Origin: Saprospiraceae bacterium
Lineage (GTDB): Bacteria; Bacteroidota; Bacteroidia; Chitinophagales; Saprospiraceae
NCBI GenBank assembly: GCA_020848695.1
Contig: JADLHT010000016.1
Span: forward strand, 1 to 57,979
Length of the DNA: 57,979 nucleotides
Reading direction: 5' to 3'
The position numbers were made by a program, and so were the translations under genes. The notes under the pieces were generated by a model, which saw only the letters and a program-made list of their open reading frames with translations, was not told where the DNA came from and ran no database searches. Below are positions 8,838 to 17,071 of the stretch, one piece after another (position 1 is the stretch's first letter; every line of letters begins with the position of its first letter).

Positions 8838-9382
8838 AAATTGTAGTTGGTGTTTCAGGATCAAGTGGTACTATTTATGCTAAATTATTATTAGAGAAAC
8901 TTATTCAAATTGATGATTTACAACTTGCATTGATAATTTCTGACAATGCAAAAAAAAATATTCAAAACGAACTTCCTGACTTTATACCCGAATCCTATGG
9001 AATAAAAATATACTCTTCAAATGACTTCAATGCTCCTTTTGCTTCAGGTTCTGCACAATGGGATGCTTTAATTGTATGTCCTTGTTCAGCAGGATTTATG
9101 TCCAAAGTCTCTTCAGGATTAGCAGATGATCTGATGTCTAGGACAGCCCAAGTAATGCTTAAAGAAAGAAAAAAACTTATCCTCGTATTGAGGGAAACAC
9201 CGTTAAGTCTTATGCATATTGAATCAATGAAATTGATCACACTAGCAGGTGGTATTATTTGTCCCGCAATTCCTTCATTTTACTCAAGAGACAAAGATTT
9301 ACTCACGATTTTATCAAGCGTAACCAATCGTGTTATTGATCTTGTTGGGCTAAACAGCCATTCATTTCGTTGGGGAAAATAG
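8834..9382 (+). CDS. ubiX: flavin prenyltransferase UbiX
   Basis: Makes prenylated FMN, the cofactor of UbiD-type decarboxylases, from FMN and dimethylallyl phosphate. The N-terminal KIVVGVSGSSGTIYA is the Rossmann-like FMN-binding start, the central CPCSAGFMSKVSSGLADDL and the later RETPLSLMH are family signatures, and the 182-residue length is typical. It overlaps folC by four bases. No UbiD homologue is visible in the window, so its client enzyme lies elsewhere. Confidence 0.94.
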   Translation: MKIVVGVSGSSGTIYAKLLLEKLIQIDDLQLALIISDNAKKNIQNELPDFIPESYGIKIYSSNDFNAPFASGSAQWDALIVCPCSAGFMSKVSSGLADDLMSRTAQVMLKERKKLILVLRETPLSLMHIESMKLITLAGGIICPAIPSFYSRDKDLLTILSSVTNRVIDLVGLNSHSFRWGK

Positions 9383-9391
9383 GTTCAGATT

Positions 9392-11263
9392 ATGTCAACA
9401 ACAAAAAGGAATAAAAAGAATGTTTCTCATGGTATAAACCAATTGAATAATACCTTACCTAGAAATTGGATCGGCATTATTCTGGGAATATTAGCATTTA
9501 TCCTTTACTCGGGTACAATTAATCATGGATTTGTATTGGATGATGGACTCGTTACTACATTAAATAAATACGTCCTTCAAGGAGTTGATGGATTGTGGGA
9601 TATTTTTACTCATTCTTATCGTGCAGGTTCTTCAATTACAACCGATTCCGAATATATGTATCGCCCCTTGTCGGTTATGATGTTTGCAATAGAATGGGAA
9701 TTCTTCCCAAACAATTCAATTGTGCATCATTTAATTAATGTATTATTTTATTCAATAAGTATTTTCCTTGTTTTCAATTTATTGGTTAAACTTCTACCGG
9801 ATCAACCATTGTCAATTAGTATTGCTACTGCACTAATTTTTTTAGTTCACCCCATTCATACTGAGGTTGTGAGTAACATTAAAAGTCGTGATGAGATTAT
9901 GTGCTTCTTTTTTGGTTTACTGACGATTCAGTATATTTTTAAATATTTTGACAATAAACTATGGTCATTACCTCTTGCTTGTCTGATGTTCTCATTATCA
10001 CTATTGTCAAAAGAAGGGGCGGTATTGTTTCTTGCCATTATCCCATTGACCATCTACTACTTTAAGCGTGAAAAGTTTATAAAACCTACCTTGTATTTAG
10101 GTTTAACTTTTATTCTTTGGTTTATACTTAGAAATTATGTCTTGGGAAACTTCAAATACGAAATAGATGTCAATGATAATCAGTTAGTGGGTCTTACTCG
10201 ACCTGAACAATGGGCAACTTCTATGGTGGTACTATGGTACTATCTCAAATTGCTAATTTGGCCATATCCGCTTAGCTGGGATTACTCCTTCTCTACATTT
10301 ACAAATTATAATTGGAAAGAAATTCTTCCTTACTCATCGTTAATTATTCATCTTGGATTATTTGTTTTTGCAATGGCTAAACTTAAATCTAAAAACATTT
10401 TCTCATACTGCATTTTTGCTTATTTCATTTCCTTATCGTTATACACCAATTTATTTATCCTCATTGGAACTTTAATGGGTGAACGACTTATTTATCTTGC
10501 ATCTTTATGGTATTGTTTGGCATTGATATTGCTTATAAGCAGACTATTAAAAGTCAATATTGAGAATATTAAAAAATTGAACGGGTATTCCTTTTATGGT
10601 ATTACTGCTACTATTACAATAATATTTTCAATTTTAACTTATATGCGCGCATCCGATTGGAAAGATTCATTTACCCTATTCTCTAAAGATGTGCTTAATA
10701 ATCCAAATAGCTTTAGGACTCATCAGGCTATGGGCGATGAAAGTTTACAAAAATTTATGAAGTTATATACAAATGCTGATGATTCAGTTAAGTATATACG
10801 ACTTGCAGAAAAACATCATGGCCTGAGCGCTTCTATTCTAAAAAATTTTAGCAATCAAGTAGGTTTGGGAAATGCATATCTCATTCAGAATAAATACCGA
10901 GAAGCTTTACCCATGTTTGAAAGTGCTCAAAAATTTAAAGACGGTAAAATAATTCAGGAACGAATCAGAACTACTTGTTATAGATACGGAATTTCATATG
11001 CAAGAGACAGTAATAATCTGATTAAGGCTGAAGAATTATTACAAAGGGCTTATGAGTTGGACAGTAGTCAGGTAGAATTAATGTCTGATTTGGGTATGGT
11101 CTATGGTATGGGACGTAACTTCAATAAAGCGCTTTATTATTTTAATAAAGCTCATCAACTCAAACCCCACGATCCTACAATTATCAATAATCTGGCGAAT
11201 ACATATTACTTCCTCGGAAACAAAACGAAGTCTGAAGAACTTTTTCGAAAAATATCCAAATAA
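9392..11263 (+). CDS. TMTC-like GT-C membrane protein with C-terminal TPRs
   Basis: Multi-pass membrane protein of 623 residues. After a cytoplasmic basic start, the first helix (about 27-45) is followed by NHGFVLDDG, whose Asp50-Asp51 sits where GT-C glycosyltransferases keep their catalytic acidic pair. HPIHTEVVSNIKSRDE near residue 155 is the hallmark of the eukaryotic TMTC O-mannosyltransferase family and its bacterial relatives. About ten membrane helices run to residue 420, then TPR repeats (about 430-620) end in DLGMVYGMGRNFNKALYYFNKA. By family analogy it may transfer a lipid-linked sugar to protein in the periplasm; that is inference. It sits between ubiX and a phosphopantetheinyl transferase in a tight gene series. 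Confidence 0.75.
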   Translation: MSTTKRNKKNVSHGINQLNNTLPRNWIGIILGILAFILYSGTINHGFVLDDGLVTTLNKYVLQGVDGLWDIFTHSYRAGSSITTDSEYMYRPLSVMMFAIEWEFFPNNSIVHHLINVLFYSISIFLVFNLLVKLLPDQPLSISIATALIFLVHPIHTEVVSNIKSRDEIMCFFFGLLTIQYIFKYFDNKLWSLPLACLMFSLSLLSKEGAVLFLAIIPLTIYYFKREKFIKPTLYLGLTFILWFILRNYVLGNFKYEIDVNDNQLVGLTRPEQWATSMVVLWYYLKLLIWPYPLSWDYSFSTFTNYNWKEILPYSSLIIHLGLFVFAMAKLKSKNIFSYCIFAYFISLSLYTNLFILIGTLMGERLIYLASLWYCLALILLISRLLKVNIENIKKLNGYSFYGITATITIIFSILTYMRASDWKDSFTLFSKDVLNNPNSFRTHQAMGDESLQKFMKLYTNADDSVKYIRLAEKHHGLSASILKNFSNQVGLGNAYLIQNKYREALPMFESAQKFKDGKIIQERIRTTCYRYGISYARDSNNLIKAEELLQRAYELDSSQVELMSDLGMVYGMGRNFNKALYYFNKAHQLKPHDPTIINNLANTYYFLGNKTKSEELFRKISK

Positions 11264-11277
11264 TTCTTTATTATTCA

Positions 11278-11946
11278 ATGCCTACGTTTCTAGCAACAAT
11301 ATTCCCGGACAATATTGAACTTTCTATCTGGCATATTACTGAAGAGCAATCTTTTTTTTCTAATCATCAAAAGTGGTATGAACAGGAAGTCGAATGGATT
11401 GATTCAATTCATCCTAAAAAAAAATTGGAATACCTGGCTTCCCGTTATCTCTTGTATAACCGTTTACAACCAGAAGGAAGGTTGCCCATTATAAAAAATG
11501 AATTTGGAAAATTAATTTTTAAAGAATCAGATTCTTTCCTTTCTATTTCGCATTCCGGTAATTATACTGCTTATGTAATCGGTCCTAGTGAAGTTGGGCT
11601 GGATATTCAGGTATATGATAAAAAAATAATAAGAATTTTAAATAAATTTCTTGATCCGGAAGAATGTGAAATCATTAAAAGTATTTCATCAGTCGAAGAA
11701 CAAATTAAACTCGCAATATTATCCTGGTGTGCAAAAGAAGCGGTTTATAAGGCTCATGGCAAAAGAGGAATTCAGTTTAATAAACAAATAAAACTTCATT
11801 TTAATCGTTCAGTTCTGGAATCGGCTTGTTTATATTTGCCCTTGGAAAAAATAGATTATAAGTTAATTTATGAATTGGAGAAAGACTTTGTTTGGCTACT
11901 TGCTTATCACGAGTATCGTCAGCCTATGGATTATGAATTCCTGTAA
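11278..11946 (+). CDS. 4'-phosphopantetheinyl transferase superfamily protein
   Basis: Likely moves 4'-phosphopantetheine from CoA to a carrier protein (Sfp/HetI-like). It carries the conserved VGLDIQ and WCAKEAVYKAHGKRG motifs, which hold the Mg2+ and CoA-binding acidic residues, at residues about 102-107 and 150-165, with SISHSGNYTA before them. The length of 222 fits the Sfp type rather than the short AcpS type. It starts 14 bases after the TMTC-like gene and overlaps the next gene by 77 bases. No polyketide or peptide synthase lies near, so a housekeeping acyl carrier protein is a plausible client. Confidence 0.85.
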   Translation: MPTFLATIFPDNIELSIWHITEEQSFFSNHQKWYEQEVEWIDSIHPKKKLEYLASRYLLYNRLQPEGRLPIIKNEFGKLIFKESDSFLSISHSGNYTAYVIGPSEVGLDIQVYDKKIIRILNKFLDPEECEIIKSISSVEEQIKLAILSWCAKEAVYKAHGKRGIQFNKQIKLHFNRSVLESACLYLPLEKIDYKLIYELEKDFVWLLAYHEYRQPMDYEFL

Positions 11947-12370
11947 ATCAAAATCTAAGGAACCCAGTATCCTTAACCGGATTGAATCGCCTAATACTTT
12001 AACCCATCTTAAATATGATGATTTGCAGGAAGATTTTAAAAACTTTTACCAGCAATTTCATAAGGACAGTATTTTTCAAATGAGTTGTATTTTTTTTCCT
12101 CTGGAAGGCTTGCCTGATCATGCTGATCCTGAATTTATTGGAAATGAAAAATACTATTTTTCTCCTGATCAATGGATTTTTCAAAATACCATTCCAATCC
12201 AAAGTGAAAATTATTCTGTTGATTATACCAATATTAGTAATATGCTGATCGAAGAAACCATAACCGATAAGAAATTGGATCTAAAATTGATCAGGAGATT
12301 CGCCAAAACCGGCGGAGGGTGGAGATTAATTTATTACGCAGGAATGAACAAATATTCTTCTACCAATTGA
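11870..12370 (+). CDS. DUF4348-like lipoprotein
   Basis: Small predicted lipoprotein of 166 residues. The N-terminus MNWRKTLFGYLLITSIVSLW followed by IMNSC looks like a lipoprotein signal with the acylated cysteine at about residue 25. The mature part has a FKNFYQQFHKDSIFQMSCIFFPLEG block that recalls the Bacteroidota family DUF4348, and a C-terminal GGGWRLIYYAG. Function unknown. The start lies inside the preceding gene; an ATG at 11933 would lose the signal peptide, so I prefer 11870. Confidence 0.68.
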   Translation: MNWRKTLFGYLLITSIVSLWIMNSCKSKSKEPSILNRIESPNTLTHLKYDDLQEDFKNFYQQFHKDSIFQMSCIFFPLEGLPDHADPEFIGNEKYYFSPDQWIFQNTIPIQSENYSVDYTNISNMLIEETITDKKLDLKLIRRFAKTGGGWRLIYYAGMNKYSSTN

Positions 12371-12457
12371 TTGTAATTAGCCATAAGTTCTCGAATATAA
12401 AATTATTCATATCTAATAGAGTACTTCTTTTTACCTTTATTATTAAAATAAGATCTT

Positions 12458-12988
12458 ATGCCCGTAAGAAGACCATTTAATATACATCAATGGATCAAAG
12501 AACACCGTTCAGAATTAAAACCGCCTGTAGGAAATCGCAACTTATACACAGAATCAGATGATTATATTGTAATGGTTGTTGCCGGACCTAATGCAAGAAA
12601 AGATTATCATTATAACGAAACTGAAGAATGGTATTTTCAACTTGAAGGTGACATTGTAGTCAAGATCCAGGAAGATGGAGTTGCTGTTGATATTCCTATC
12701 AAAGAAGGTGAAATCTTTTTACTGCCAGCAAAAACACCACATTCGCCCAGCAGACCGGCAAACACAATTGGTTTAGTAATAGAATGCAAAAGACAGAAAG
12801 GTGAAATGGATGGTTTGCTGTGGTTCTGTGAAAAATGCAATCATAAGTTGCATGAAAGTTATTTTCCGCTTGAGAATATTGAAAACGATTTTATTCCACG
12901 CTTTAGGCATTACTATGGTTCTGATGAATTGAGAACCTGTAATAACTGTGGTCATATTATGGCACAGGATCCTAGATTTGTCGAATAG
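12458..12988 (+). CDS. nbaC: 3-hydroxyanthranilate 3,4-dioxygenase
   Basis: Cupin dioxygenase that opens the ring of 3-hydroxyanthranilate, the step before quinolinate or the 2-aminomuconate route of tryptophan/kynurenine breakdown. The iron ligands are visible: His51 and Glu57 in DYHYNETEEWYF and His95 in AKTPHSPSRP. The bacterial-type C-terminal rubredoxin-like metal site is present as CEKC (124-127) and CNNC (161-164). The length of 176 is typical. No other kynurenine-pathway gene is visible nearby. Confidence 0.93.
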   Translation: MPVRRPFNIHQWIKEHRSELKPPVGNRNLYTESDDYIVMVVAGPNARKDYHYNETEEWYFQLEGDIVVKIQEDGVAVDIPIKEGEIFLLPAKTPHSPSRPANTIGLVIECKRQKGEMDGLLWFCEKCNHKLHESYFPLENIENDFIPRFRHYYGSDELRTCNNCGHIMAQDPRFVE

Positions 12989-12998
12989 TTCTAAAACA

Positions 12999-13763
12999 TT
13001 GGGTAAAATTTATTTTGCTTCTGATTTTCATCTTGGTGCAGATGCCATTCTGAAGTCCGCCGATCGAGAAAAATTGATCTGTAACTGGCTAGATGAAATT
13101 TCTTTGGATGCCGGCCAAGTTTGGTTGGTAGGTGATTTGTTTGATTTCTGGTTTGAGTACAACAAAGCAATTCCTAAAGGTTTTGCCCGTTTTTTATCAA
13201 GATTGGTGATTCTTAAGGAAAAGGGAATAGATGTTCAGGTATTTACCGGCAACCATGATCTTTGGATGAAGGACTATTTTTATAGTGAACTAGGGATACC
13301 AGTACATCATCATCCTGTTCAGATCAATCTGTCGGGAAAAAAATTCTATTTAGCACACGGAGATGGCTTAGGGCCGGGAGATTTAGGCTTTAAACTGATG
13401 AAAAAAGTTTTCAAGAATTCTTTTTCAATTTTTTTATATCGCTGGTTGCATCCTGATCTAGGAATCCCTCTTGCCAACTATTTTTCAGGAAAAAGTCGAA
13501 ATGCTCAGACAATGCTGAAGGAATATCTTGGAAGGGAGAATGAATGGCTAATTCAATATGTAGAGAGAAAGTCATTGATGTTGGATATCGACTATTACAT
13601 TTTTGGTCACCGTCATCTTCCGATTGACTATAAATTAAAGAATCAAACTTCTCGATATATTAACTTAGGTGATTGGTTGGTTCATCAATCTTATGCTGTG
13701 TTTGATGGGCAAGAATTAGAATTAAAATTTTATAGAAATGAGAATGGTAAAATATATTCTTAG
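12999..13763 (+). CDS. lpxH: UDP-2,3-diacylglucosamine diphosphatase (LpxH)
   Basis: Peripheral-membrane calcineurin-like phosphoesterase that cleaves UDP-2,3-diacylglucosamine to lipid X in lipid A synthesis. The metal-binding motifs are clear: SDFHLG near the start, GDLFDFWFEY, GNHDLWMKDY, LAHGDGLG and FGHRHLP. The start is uncertain. The TTG at 12999 gives GKIYFASDFHLG right at the N-terminus, as homologues have, and leaves ten bases after the dioxygenase stop. A GTG at 12948 would add 17 residues and overlap the previous gene by 41 bases. Confidence 0.9.
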   Translation: MGKIYFASDFHLGADAILKSADREKLICNWLDEISLDAGQVWLVGDLFDFWFEYNKAIPKGFARFLSRLVILKEKGIDVQVFTGNHDLWMKDYFYSELGIPVHHHPVQINLSGKKFYLAHGDGLGPGDLGFKLMKKVFKNSFSIFLYRWLHPDLGIPLANYFSGKSRNAQTMLKEYLGRENEWLIQYVERKSLMLDIDYYIFGHRHLPIDYKLKNQTSRYINLGDWLVHQSYAVFDGQELELKFYRNENGKIYS

Positions 13764-14544
13764 TATCGTATTTATACTAATTCTGAAAATTGATAATGCA
13801 CAATCTCTAAAACTTGATTTAAAGGACAGTCTTGCAATATCAGTCAATGAGGTCTATATAGACCGTCTTAATCAGATCTATGTTTTTCCTAAAAACACGA
13901 CTGATTTTATCAAGCTAAATGAAAATTTATCTATTAATCAAAAATTTTCAAGTCCTTTTTTAAGTCAATATATTTTTCTTGATGTTAAAGATCCCATGAA
14001 ATTATTGTTGTATCTTCCACAATTCAACAATGTGAATATATACGATGAGAGCCTGGCAGCAATCTCAGATGAATATTTTTCCGATTTTAATTCAGAATCA
14101 ACCATATGTTTTTATAATTCAACGCAGATCTGCTATTTTGCCAATAATAAAATCAATGTTAAGAATATTAACAATCAGAATCTTCAATCCGGAGAACAAA
14201 TATTTTATTCAAGAAAAAAGCTGAATCAAGTTAGTCAAATCAAAACTAATGGTAGAGATATTTATCTCCTTCTACCGGGAATAGGACTTTGGCATTATAA
14301 TGCTTTCTTAAATATTGAATCCTTTATCGAAGATTATGAAATTGATAGAATAGAACTTATGGATGATAAACTCTACTATCTAAAATCTGGTCAAATATAT
14401 CTGCGTCTTGAAAAAGAATTTAAAGACATTCTGATTTCACCTTCAATTGTTTCTATTGAAAGATTTGCAATGAATAAGAATTACTTTATTGCTGCCGATA
14501 AGCATTCGGTTAAGAGGTATATTATTCAAAGCATTACTCGGTAA
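13738..14544 (+). CDS. secreted protein of unknown function
   Basis: A 268-residue protein with an N-terminal signal peptide (VKYILSIVFILILKIDNAQS) and no lipobox, so periplasmic or outer-membrane associated. The rest is rich in short strands with alternating hydrophobic residues, such as NQIYVFPKNTTDFIKLNENL, which suggests a propeller-like fold; I recognise no family. It overlaps the lpxH end by 26 bases and is the last gene of the + strand series that begins at 4674. An internal ATG at 13744 is an alternative start. Confidence 0.7.
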   Translation: MRMVKYILSIVFILILKIDNAQSLKLDLKDSLAISVNEVYIDRLNQIYVFPKNTTDFIKLNENLSINQKFSSPFLSQYIFLDVKDPMKLLLYLPQFNNVNIYDESLAAISDEYFSDFNSESTICFYNSTQICYFANNKINVKNINNQNLQSGEQIFYSRKKLNQVSQIKTNGRDIYLLLPGIGLWHYNAFLNIESFIEDYEIDRIELMDDKLYYLKSGQIYLRLEKEFKDILISPSIVSIERFAMNKNYFIAADKHSVKRYIIQSITR

Positions 14545-14654
14545 TTTAATTTATTCGCTTGTGGATTCTGATTGAACTCAATTCCCTTTCGATGTAAATA
14601 ATTCCAGCTCATGAATTTTAATCCACGTATAATCTTGATGATATTCTAAATAAA

Positions 14655-14696
14655 AAGTCCCGCTCTTAGAGCAGGACTTATTCGTTTTTCGTTTTG
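14655..14696. terminator. hairpin terminator after the 4.7-14.5 kb gene series
   Basis: An 11-bp stem with one C-A mismatch, AAGTCCCGCTC (14655-14665) against GAGCAGGACTT (14669-14679), has a 3-nt loop and is followed by the T-rich ATTCGTTTTTCGTTTT. An A-run precedes it, so it could work in both directions. It lies 110 bases after the last gene of the series. Confidence 0.6.
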
Positions 14697-14761
14697 AAAT
14701 AGGTCTATCCGAGAAAAACTTTGTGTTTGCAATTTTACAATAAGCTTAGGTTTTAAAGGAA

Positions 14762-14812
14762 AATAGCCGACTGAAGGCAACAATCGGCTATTAGAATCCC
14801 ATGAACATATCC
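14762..14812. repeat. hairpin unit 1 with 18-nt direct repeat
   Basis: The perfect 9-bp inverted repeat AATAGCCGA/TCGGCTATT (14762-14770 and 14784-14792) is followed directly by AATCCCATGAACATATCC (14795-14812). The same 18 bases recur at 14923-14940, again after a hairpin with AATAG/CTATT flanks. Confidence 0.6.
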
Positions 14813-14871
14813 AAACTAGCTTACTCTTTATTATCTCTAAAATGAACGACTGATTGAAGGTTCTCAGGAAC

Positions 14872-14940
14872 TTGATAATAGAAGTCGGTTGTTAAGTCCG
14901 ACTTCCTATTATCAAATTTTTTAATCCCATGAACATATCC
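14872..14940. repeat. hairpin unit 2 with 18-nt direct repeat, terminator-like
   Basis: A 17-bp stem with a single bulge runs from TTGATAATAGAAGTCGG (14872-14888) to its complement at 14898-14915, with a 9-nt loop. A run of six T follows at 14917-14922, then the second copy of AATCCCATGAACATATCC (14923-14940). The hairpin plus T-run has intrinsic-terminator form on +, but there is no gene directly upstream to terminate. Confidence 0.6.
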
Positions 14941-15062
14941 GAATTTACGGTCGCCGATACTTTTACCGGCATTCTGATTGTATTTCTTCCCTTTGTATAA
15001 CAATCACGATACAAGTATCCGACGATATTTTTCCGCCCACAACTACAAAAAAAGGGCTTTGT

Positions 15063-15096
15063 CACATATAATTAATTTATATGTGTTATTTTTTTA
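15063..15096 (+). terminator. AT-rich hairpin with T-run
   Basis: The 8-bp inverted repeat CACATATA/TATATGTG (15063-15070 and 15078-15085) has loop ATTAATT and is followed by TTATTTTTTT. It has terminator form on +, though the stem is AT-rich and no + gene ends close by. Confidence 0.4.
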
Positions 15097-15204
15097 ATTT
15101 GTATTATTTTAATAATCAATATATTAAAAAATAATTATTTAAAACTAACGCATTAAAAGTCTTTTTTAAACTTTAATTTTTTATTTAAAACCCAAAAAAT
15201 AATT

Positions 15205-16290
15205 CTAAAATGGACTGAAAATATCCGGATTTTGAAGATAAGAGGTGTCAATAAGGGTCATAATAAAGCTCAAAACCTTTCTGGATTGAGCCTCAGATAT
15301 CCTAAGATTGGCAACATTAGGGTCCAGATTTGGAGCTTTCTTTACCTGTTTAGTATAGTGATTCATTACCTCATCCATTGTACCCAATCTTCCGTCATGC
15401 ATATAGGGTGCGGTCAAATGAATATTAATCAACGTAGGCGCCTTGAATCGCCCTGAATCGAGAGGAGCCATAGTTATCGCTCCCCTTCCAGGATCTTTGA
15501 ACTCGGTAAAACTATTAGCACTATCCAGTCCATTGTTAAAATAATTACTGGAAGCAAATAATCTTCCCGTATGACAATGACCACATTGGGCATCAGGAAG
15601 TCTAGGATCCAAATTAAAAAAAAGTTGAAATCCTTCAAATTCGTCTGAGTTAAATGCAGTCTGCTTTCTTAAAAATTTGTAATACCTGCTATTCCCACCT
15701 GCTATCAATATGGATTCCCATTGTGCAATCGCATTAGCTGCAAGTTCTTTGGTTATTTCAGACTTGCTATTTATCCCAAAAGCTGCTCTAAATAATTCAG
15801 GATAGAACTTCGACCGCTTTAATTTCTTTTCAACATTTGGCCAGCTTTCATGCATTTCAACCGGATTCTCTACAGGCTGTTTAGCTTGATCAATTAAATC
15901 CGGTGAACGTCCATCCCAAAACAAGCCATTTGTAAAATACACCGCATTGAGAATTGACATTGAACTTCTAGTTCCTAAAGATCCACCCACACCCGGACTT
16001 AATGCTTTACCATCTGTAAATGCAAACTCAGGTTTATGGCAGGAAGCACAAGAAATCGTCGAATCTAAAGACAAAATAGGATCATAAAATAAGTGTCTTC
16101 CCAGTTGCACTCCTGCTTTTGTTCTTTTGTTCTCGGGATTCTCAGTTGGTATCGGAAATGAATCCGGATATTGAATAATATAGGCTTCTGAAGGAGTATA
16201 GGGAATATGTGTCAGATCATTTGAATTATTCTCATCATTACAACTAAATAAACAACAGCTCAAGTAAACACAATACGCAAAATTTCTCAT
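15205..16290 (-). CDS. MbnH-like diheme cytochrome c peroxidase family lipoprotein
   Basis: Diheme enzyme of the MauG/CcpA superfamily, 361 residues. The signal ends in the lipobox-like CCLFSC, so it is probably membrane-anchored in the periplasm. The two haem c sites are CASCH (81-85) and CGHCH (236-240), and the C-terminus has the family motif APYMHDGRLGTMDEVMNHY. It directly follows the MbnP-like gene; the stop and start codons share a base (TAATG). In methanotrophs MbnH oxidises a tryptophan of its partner MbnP to kynurenine, so this pairing makes the same job likely here. Ordinary hydrogen peroxide removal is the alternative. Confidence 0.88.
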   Translation of the reverse strand: MRNFAYCVYLSCCLFSCNDENNSNDLTHIPYTPSEAYIIQYPDSFPIPTENPENKRTKAGVQLGRHLFYDPILSLDSTISCASCHKPEFAFTDGKALSPGVGGSLGTRSSMSILNAVYFTNGLFWDGRSPDLIDQAKQPVENPVEMHESWPNVEKKLKRSKFYPELFRAAFGINSKSEITKELAANAIAQWESILIAGGNSRYYKFLRKQTAFNSDEFEGFQLFFNLDPRLPDAQCGHCHTGRLFASSNYFNNGLDSANSFTEFKDPGRGAITMAPLDSGRFKAPTLINIHLTAPYMHDGRLGTMDEVMNHYTKQVKKAPNLDPNVANLRISEAQSRKVLSFIMTLIDTSYLQNPDIFSPF

Positions 16291-17039
16291 TAATAAAAGC
16301 TCTTGCTAAACTGATCCATAAATTTATTGATAAAATCCGTTCCTTCATGAATGATGTTATCCTTATAAATATCGACATAATCAGTTTTGGTTCCAAAAAT
16401 CTTACTATGATCCAATTCGATAGTTATTGAGTTAAGTACATCAGGTTTTATTTGAATATTTTTACTGATATCAATATGTCTTAAGGCATTATTAAATCCT
16501 GAATGATAAGCAAAAAGTACAGATTTTCCTTGTTGATCCGATAACGATCCTTCCGTTTTTGAAAAAATATAAGAATTCCAGCCGGACCAATAATTATCAC
16601 CTTCTGCAAGTATATGTCCTGTTCTGTAATTTGATGGATTGGTTGCATTTAATTCCTGCGTTAGCCCTAAATCAAATCTTAAGGCATCAAAATCTCCAAC
16701 TGCATCTGTCTCAAATATTAGTTTAACTCCCTGATTTGCCTTATCTAAATTGTACTGATAATCTTGCAGCTTAATATGTTGAAGGGTTCCAAAATCTACA
16801 ATAGTTCCGTTTTTGGAAACAAGTTTGAAATTGTTTAGAAAAAACTCTGAACGTGTAAAACTAATCTTCGAACCTTCGAAATAATCATATTGGAAACCTG
16901 GTGCAAAGACCAGAGGATTATTATTATAGTTACCTTTTATGATGAGTTCGATCTTATTGGTTTCGTCCTCTGTTGTGCAATTGAAGATAGTAAAACATAA
17001 TGCGGAGATAACCAATAACAATTTACCAAACTTTTTCAT
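16290..17039 (-). CDS. MbnP-like putative copper-binding lipoprotein
   Basis: Periplasmic lipoprotein of 249 residues with signal LLLVISALCFTIFNC (Cys21). The body resembles the MbnP family: FFLNNFKLVSKNG, RFDLGLTQELN, and the aromatic block YWSGWNSYIFSKTEG (Trp151, Trp154) followed by FAYHSG (His179). In this family a tryptophan is converted to kynurenine by the partner diheme enzyme and helps bind copper; which tryptophan would be modified here is inference. It is first in a two-gene operon with the MbnH-like gene. A promoter element, TATCTTTG on -, lies at 17054-17061, 14 bases before the ATG. Confidence 0.8.
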   Translation of the reverse strand: MKKFGKLLLVISALCFTIFNCTTEDETNKIELIIKGNYNNNPLVFAPGFQYDYFEGSKISFTRSEFFLNNFKLVSKNGTIVDFGTLQHIKLQDYQYNLDKANQGVKLIFETDAVGDFDALRFDLGLTQELNATNPSNYRTGHILAEGDNYWSGWNSYIFSKTEGSLSDQQGKSVLFAYHSGFNNALRHIDISKNIQIKPDVLNSITIELDHSKIFGTKTDYVDIYKDNIIHEGTDFINKFMDQFSKSFY

Positions 17040-17053
17040 GAATGAACTTTTGG

Positions 17054-17061
17054 CAAAGATA
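17054..17061 (-). promoter_or_regulatory. -7 promoter element for the MbnP/MbnH-like pair
   Basis: TATCTTTG on the - strand matches the Bacteroidota consensus TAnnTTTG and ends 14 bases before the ATG at 17039. No clear -33 TTG was seen. Confidence 0.5.
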
Positions 17062-17071
17062 ATACAGATAA

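Larger units (their letters stand above)
14545..15204. other. gene-free block of hairpins
   Basis: No credible gene was found. A 60-codon frame on - (14821-15003) has no recognisable family and runs through the large hairpin, so I do not call it. The block holds four strong hairpins (14655-14679, 14762-14792, 14872-14915, 15063-15085) and an 18-nt direct repeat, listed separately. The last 100 bases before the cytochrome gene are extremely AT-rich. Confidence 0.6.

Noticed and set aside
11103-11318. 71-codon frame overlapping the TMTC-like gene end
   Set aside because: It is a shadow of the real gene in another frame; codon use and motifs belong to the TPR frame.
14762-14940. Possible integron attC sites or CRISPR-like array
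   Set aside because: Two hairpins with a shared tag are seen, but there are no cassette genes, no integrase, no regular spacer length and no attC core pattern I could confirm.
14821-15003. 60-codon frame on the - strand
   Set aside because: It runs through the large hairpin and one copy of the 18-nt repeat, has no signal or family, and part of its peptide recurs only because the DNA repeats.
12458-17039. Link between 3-hydroxyanthranilate dioxygenase and the kynurenine formed in MbnP
   Set aside because: The first acts on a free metabolite and the second concerns a protein side chain; the genes are on opposite strands, separated by a hairpin block, and no shared pathway gene is seen.
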